The translations under genes were made by a program, and so were the position numbers. The notes under the pieces are model-generated. The model saw only the letters and a list, made by a program, of their open reading frames with translations. It was not told where the DNA came from and did no database searches. A stretch of 9,581 bases of DNA, taken from positions 1 through 9,581 of the forward strand of contig QAKM01000083.1 of assembly GCA_003343805.1 (NCBI GenBank), read 5' to 3'. Shown piece after piece: positions 6,428-9,581 of the stretch. Position 1 is the stretch's first letter. Every line of letters starts with the position of its first letter. Source of the DNA: Bacillota bacterium (lineage in GTDB: Bacteria > Bacillota > Clostridia > Christensenellales > Borkfalkiaceae).

Positions 6428-7084
6428 ATGGAGATAAAAAAAGCATCCATTTGCAGGAGGACGGTTATGATGCTGACAGGCATCCTGTTTATCAGCATCT
6501 GCGTCGGCTGTTACCGGTTGAGTAATTTTGGCGTAGATGCCTTTTCCTGCATGAATCTGGGGATCAGCGGCTTTTTGCATATGAGTTTTGGCACATGGCA
6601 GCTCATTATGAATGCCGCCATACTTGCGGTTGTTTTTTTCACAGTAAGGAAAAACATCGGAGCGGGAACTATTATTAATATGATCTGTGTAGGGTATGGA
6701 GCAGATTTTATCTGCTGGATAGTAAAGGATGTGCTGAACGTGGAGGCAGGACTCTCCTTAAGGATCTTATTTCTGGTAATTGGCTGTCTGTTTGCAGGAC
6801 TGGGCGTATCATTTTACATTGTAGCAGACATGGGAATTGCCCCCTACGACAGTGTGGCCTTTATCATACAAAAGGCTCTGCATGAAAAGATACAGTTTCA
6901 GTACGCCAGGGTGTGCAGCGATATTACCGTTGTGATCATAGGCATACTCTTCTGCCTGGCTTCTGGAAATAGTCTCTGGGAAATCGTAGGGATCGGAACA
7001 ATCTGCAACGCATGCTTTAACGGTCCGCTCATACAGTTTTTTCGGGTGCATATCAGTGAACCGATACTTTGGAATAAATTATAA
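6428..7084 (+). CDS. YczE/DUF6198-like integral membrane protein
   Basis: A 218-residue, strongly hydrophobic protein with about five membrane segments (roughly 14-32, 53-72, 78-100, 111-135 and 165-195). It shows the pattern of YczE/YyaS/YitT-type proteins: an N-terminal helix followed by GVDAFSCMNLGIS, the second half-repeat VADMGIAPYDSVAFII (131-146) and a C-terminal GPLIQFFRVHISEP. The repeated pattern of a helix, an acidic-Gly-x-x-Pro/Ser loop and another helix suggests an internal duplication. The biochemical role of the family is unknown. The gene starts 3 bases after the alpha-galactosidase stop and uses an AGGAGG inside that gene's end (about 6413-6418), so the two should be co-translated. 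Its end overlaps the convergent MATE gene by 32 bases. A transport or regulatory role in galactoside use is only a guess. Confidence 0.82.
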   Translation: MEIKKASICRRTVMMLTGILFISICVGCYRLSNFGVDAFSCMNLGISGFLHMSFGTWQLIMNAAILAVVFFTVRKNIGAGTIINMICVGYGADFICWIVKDVLNVEAGLSLRILFLVIGCLFAGLGVSFYIVADMGIAPYDSVAFIIQKALHEKIQFQYARVCSDITVVIIGILFCLASGNSLWEIVGIGTICNACFNGPLIQFFRVHISEPILWNKL

Positions 7085-8398
7085 AGGCGGCTGCACAGAT
7101 CATAACGGACAACAGGGAACCTGCCGCAGTAGCAAGCCCCATTGGAAATAGTGTGGCCGGGAACAGAAGCGAAGTCAGATATACACCCGGAATACGTACC
7201 AGTAATATCGCTATGATATTATGTATGAAAGAAATAATGGACTTTCCACAGGCACAAAAATACCCGCTGAAGCTGAAATGGATTCCGGCAAAAATGCAAT
7301 CCCACACATATCCTCGTAAATATTGGCCTCCCAGGCGGACCGTTTCTGCACCGTCTTGTGTTGCTGCGTTTGTAAAAAGTGCTACTACTGGCTCAGCGAT
7401 GAATTGAATAGTTATGGCAGTCACTGTCCCAAAACATACAGCAATCAGGGCGGCATAGCGCAGCGTCAGTTTTGCACGTTCAGCTTTTCCTGCTCCAATA
7501 TTTTGTGCGCCTAATGCGGAAACTGTGGACAGCATTGACGAAGGAATCAGGAACAGAAAACTCATAACCTTTTCTACGATACCGACCGCTGCTGCGTCAT
7601 TTAACCCTCGGCGGTTAGCAATGATTGTAATTACAATAAAAGAAATCTGAATTAAGCCGTCCTGCAAAGCAATAGGAAATCCAATTTTTAAAATTTTCCC
7701 CATAACTGTATGTTGTGGGCGAAAATCATTTTTTGTAACAGATATACCGCTTTTCCTTCGGAAAATAACTGCAAGAGAAGTTATTACACTAATCGCCTGA
7801 GATAAAGTAGTACCGAGAGCTGCACCGGCAGGTCCCATATGTAATGGCCCCATAAACAGATAATCAAGTCCAATATTGGCTGCACAGGCAACAGCGATAA
7901 AATACATGGGACTTTTTGAGTCTCCCATGCCCCGGAAAATAGAACTGATAATATTGTAGGCTGTAATAAACGGAATACCGATAAAGCAGATTGTCAAATA
8001 ATCTATTGTACCGGGGATTGCTTCTGTAGGTGTTGACATGATAGAAACAATGGGTTTTACAAGTACAAGCAATATTACGGTTAAAATCAGGGAAAGCAGC
8101 ATGAATAAAGTAACTGTGTTGCCTATATTTGTTGCGGCACTTTTTTTATCATTAGCCCCGACAGATTGCCCGATTGAAACGGTAGACCCCATTGCAAGAC
8201 CTACAATCATCACAGTTAACATATGCATAACTTGAGAGCCGATGGACACCGCCGTTGTGCTGGCGACACCCTCAAATTGTCCGATAATGAATAAATCTGC
8301 CATACCATAAAGTGTCTGTAAAAGATATGACAGCAGATACGGCAGCGAAAAAAGATAATGCTTTTAAAGACGCTGCCGGTAGTAAGATTTTTTTCCAT
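7053..8398 (-). pseudogene. MATE-family multidrug efflux transporter, frameshifted near its start
   Basis: MATE proteins are 12-helix antiporters exporting drugs and metabolites with Na+ or H+. The open frame from 8303 to 7053 covers almost the whole protein: DLFIIGQFEGVAS, GLAMGSTVSIGQSVGA, NIISSIFRGMGDSKSP and GAALGTTLSQ in the first half, and GFPIALQDGLIQIS, NRRGLNDAAAVGI, ALGAQNIGAGK and LLVRIPGVYL in the second. The natural start is ATG 8396-8398 (MEKNLTTGSVFKSIIFF), with an AAAGGG site upstream. After IIFF one T is missing from the run at 8348-8353 (6 T; 7 needed to read on as SLPYLLSYLLQTLYGMADLF). Restored length would be 448 residues, normal for the family. Starting at 8303 would drop most of helix 1. 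The last residues (KVSVH) are read from the reverse of the neighbouring gene's end, so the C-terminus may be altered. Sequencing error cannot be excluded. Confidence 0.9.
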
Positions 8399-8434
8399 TT
8401 TACATACCCTTTCTTCTTATTATTGTTCCCACAT

Positions 8435-8465
8435 ATCGTAACCCCTATAACAATTGTAGAGTCAA
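8435..8465 (-). promoter_or_regulatory. MerR-type promoter/operator of the MATE gene
   Basis: On the minus strand a TTGACT -35 box (8460-8465) and a TACGAT -10 box (8435-8440) are separated by 19 bases (8441-8459). The over-long 19-base spacer is the hallmark of promoters switched on by MerR-family activators, which untwist the DNA. The spacer region reads CTCTACAATTGTTATAGGG on the minus strand, an imperfect dyad, as expected for the binding site of a MerR dimer. Transcription would begin near 8428, about 30 bases before ATG 8398. The MerR relic at 2540-3061 is the only regulator of this type in the window. Confidence 0.72.
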
Positions 8466-8512
8466 TGAGGTTATTTTACTTCACTCTGCCACGGAAGAGA
8501 TTGATATTATTT

Positions 8513-8536
8513 GAGCTTTTGCCTCTCCAAAGGCTC
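8513..8536 (+). terminator. Terminator-like hairpin upstream of the MATE promoter
   Basis: GAGCTTTT (8513-8520) pairs, with one G-T wobble, with AAAGGCTC (8529-8536) around an 8-base loop and is followed by ATTTTTC on the plus strand. No plus-strand gene ends here, so the polarity is odd. It may be a leftover of a rearranged gene or function weakly on the minus strand, where no T-run follows. The surrounding 8466-8600 holds nothing else I recognise. Confidence 0.3.
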
Positions 8537-8761
8537 ATTTTTCATGAACATTTTTTTCAGTCTGACAAGAGAAAAGCACTGGTACAAAAAAGGAAAACTG
8601 TCTGGTAAAAGTTATCCTAAAGTTCAGGCTGAGAACATAGGGGATGGAAGATATGGGAGATGTTCCCAGATCGGCCTTTGTGATCAGACTGACCCCCAAT
8701 GAATTGATAAACAGACCAACAAAAAAATAAGATAACGCTTTAATTTTTCTGAATTACTCAT
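8535..8761 (-). pseudogene. Broken YczE/DUF6198-like membrane protein gene
   Basis: It starts with ATG 8759-8761 (MSNSEKLKRYLIF), with AGGAGG (8769-8774) 7 bases upstream. The frame as written hits a stop soon after IHWGS. If one T is added to the run at 8721-8727 (7 T; 8 needed) the frame reads KRYLIFFVGLFINSLGVSLI then TKADLGTSPISSIPYVLS, a strong match to the first repeat of YczE-like proteins. Similarity fades after about residue 60, and the frame ends at 8535, far short of about 210 residues, so the 3' two thirds are missing. The ATG overlaps the MarR stop in TAATG, a sign that the MarR and membrane protein genes formed a coupled operon. The intact protein at 6428-7084 is a distant relative, not a copy. 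Confidence 0.72.
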
Positions 8762-9045
8762 TATAAGCCCTCCTGTAAATTTGCGTAAATCTGGTTTAGT
8801 GTTTGCATAAAGTTTTCCCTTTGAGTATCTGGTATATTAAGGAATGCTTTTTCTTCTAATGCGTTGAAACTCTCAGTTATGAGATGCAAAAGCTCAATTC
8901 CTTTTTCAGTTAAAAAAATATATGAGCTTCTTCGATTACCATTTAACATCCTGCGTTCCACAATTCCTTTATCTTCCATTCGATTCAAAATGGAGGTCAA
9001 GGAACCCGCTTCAATATGGCATCCTGCCAATTCTCGTTGACTCCA
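8761..9045 (-). pseudogene. 5'-truncated MarR-family regulator
   Basis: The frame encodes a MarR winged helix and C-terminal dimer helix: SQRELA, the recognition helix IEAGSLTSILNRME, the turn DKGIVERR, the wing tip NGNRRSSYIFLTEKG, and a C-terminal helical part ending EGL. About 95 residues remain of about 140-150. No ATG is available at the 5' end (the frame has only a TTG at 9028-9030), and upstream DNA encodes the end of a hydrolase in another frame, so the N-terminal dimerisation helix has been removed. It differs clearly from the MarR relic at 2281-2583, so they are not copies of one gene. The stop overlaps the start of the YczE-like pseudogene. Confidence 0.82.
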
Positions 9046-9581
9046 ATTTCTGCGTCCGCTCCAAAGAAAGCCTTGCCCGCTGCTTCATCGCCTTGTAACC
9101 AATACATAAACCATGCAGTCATATATCCATCGGCACTGAAACGAATATCGCCGTGATCCTTGCCGCTCAATCTGCCAATTACTTTGGGTACTGTATCAGG
9201 CATGGCATCAAAACATTCTCGCAGCCACCAGAGAGGGCAGATCCCCTGTATTTCTCCTTCAGCAAGTTCCAGCCTGTTTTCTTCCACATTTCCGGAATCG
9301 GCGCTGCCTGTACCCGCAACCATAAATGCCGGAATCGAAAGAGCTGATGTATCGCAGTTCCAGCCGCCGCCCAACTCGCCATCCATCTGGTTCAGAGAAT
9401 AAGCCACAGCCCCGGATGTCGTACTTTGGGCACAGATAGTTTTATATAGATTGCCATTTTTCTGCCGGGTAACAGCATTGATTGCCCCGACACCGCCCTG
9501 AGAATGTCCAACGATCCCGATATTTTCCGTATCTATGCGGCCGTAAAAAACACTTTGCGGATCCTCGTTCAGCGACAAAAT
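8997..9581 (-). CDS. Alpha/beta hydrolase (3' part; starts beyond the right edge)
   Basis: The 194 residues seen belong to an alpha/beta-hydrolase-fold protein of the dienelactone/polyester-hydrolase-like type. The nucleophile elbow GHSQGG is at about 22-27 of the visible part, and the probable catalytic His is in GKDHGDI. Other features are MDGELGGGW, FMVAGTGSADSG, GICPLWWL and YMTAWFMYWLQGDEAAGKAFFG. The acid residue is probably in the GTGSADSG stretch. The frame is open to the right edge, where the N-terminus (perhaps with a signal peptide) would lie. The last residues after NWQD (AILKRVP) are encoded by DNA that also belongs to the MarR gene in another frame, so the natural end has probably been replaced, though only a few residues seem lost. 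Substrate unknown. Confidence 0.83.
   Translation of the reverse strand: MLSLNEDPQSVFYGRIDTENIGIVGHSQGGVGAINAVTRQKNGNLYKTICAQSTTSGAVAYSLNQMDGELGGGWNCDTSALSIPAFMVAGTGSADSGNVEENRLELAEGEIQGICPLWWLRECFDAMPDTVPKVIGRLSGKDHGDIRFSADGYMTAWFMYWLQGDEAAGKAFFGADAEIGVNENWQDAILKRVP

Noticed and set aside
8216..8303. Internal ATG at 8303 as the true start of the MATE protein
   Set aside because: It would remove most of the first membrane helix, while the missing part is found in the next frame from ATG 8398; a frameshift explains the sequence better.
8312..8608. A 98-codon plus-strand frame across the MATE promoter region
   Set aside because: It runs antisense over the MATE start, its promoter and the YczE relic; the peptide has no family pattern and no ribosome site.
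1..9581. CRISPR arrays, tRNA genes or complete insertion sequences
   Set aside because: No regularly spaced repeats, cloverleaf-like segments, transposase frames or terminal inverted repeats were noticed by eye; a dedicated search was not possible.

Overview
The window reads as chromosomal DNA of an anaerobic Firmicute, most likely a gut Clostridium or Lachnospiraceae type. This is inferred from strong AGGAGG ribosome binding sites, the single-chain (dimeric) bacterial glycyl-tRNA synthetase, a GH36 alpha-galactosidase under an MsmR/RafR-like AraC regulator, and the AT-rich MATE/MarR/MerR genes typical of these genomes. No rRNA, tRNA or CRISPR array was seen.

Layout. (1) Bases 1-769, minus strand: the 5' half of glycyl-tRNA synthetase with a near-consensus promoter and a short leader. 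(2) About 859-1172: a remnant of an integrative-conjugative-element regulatory module, namely the first part of a small sigma-70-like factor and its hairpin-rich GC leader. (3) 1197-2294, minus: an intact agmatinase-type ureohydrolase. (4) 2281-3119, minus: three gene relics fused end to end, a MATE efflux pump C-terminal scrap, a BmrR-like MerR regulator truncated at both ends, and the 3' part of a MarR regulator. (5) 3180-7084, plus: a healthy unit of AraC activator, GH36 alpha-galactosidase and a YczE-like membrane protein, the last two only 3 bases apart. (6) 7053-9581, minus: an alpha/beta hydrolase (running off the right edge) abutting a 5'-truncated MarR gene, a YczE-like pseudogene overlapping the MarR stop, and a MATE efflux gene with a MerR-type promoter and a frameshift.

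How it works together. The central AraC-galactosidase block looks like a functioning module for raffinose, melibiose or stachyose use. Both flanks are eroded mosaics of regulator and efflux genes. The same families (MATE, MarR) occur on both flanks in the same orientation, and a second YczE-like gene lies in the right one. The MATE gene on the right has the 19-bp-spacer operator that a MerR activator reads, while the only MerR gene in view, on the left, is broken. The most notable point is this set of gene-to-gene joins inside coding sequence, plus two one-base losses in T homopolymers in neighbouring genes. These could be true decay, switchable tracts or sequencing errors. I do not see a clearly new intact system; the best candidates for novelty are the linkage of a YczE-like membrane protein to an alpha-galactosidase and the dismantled MerR/MATE circuit.
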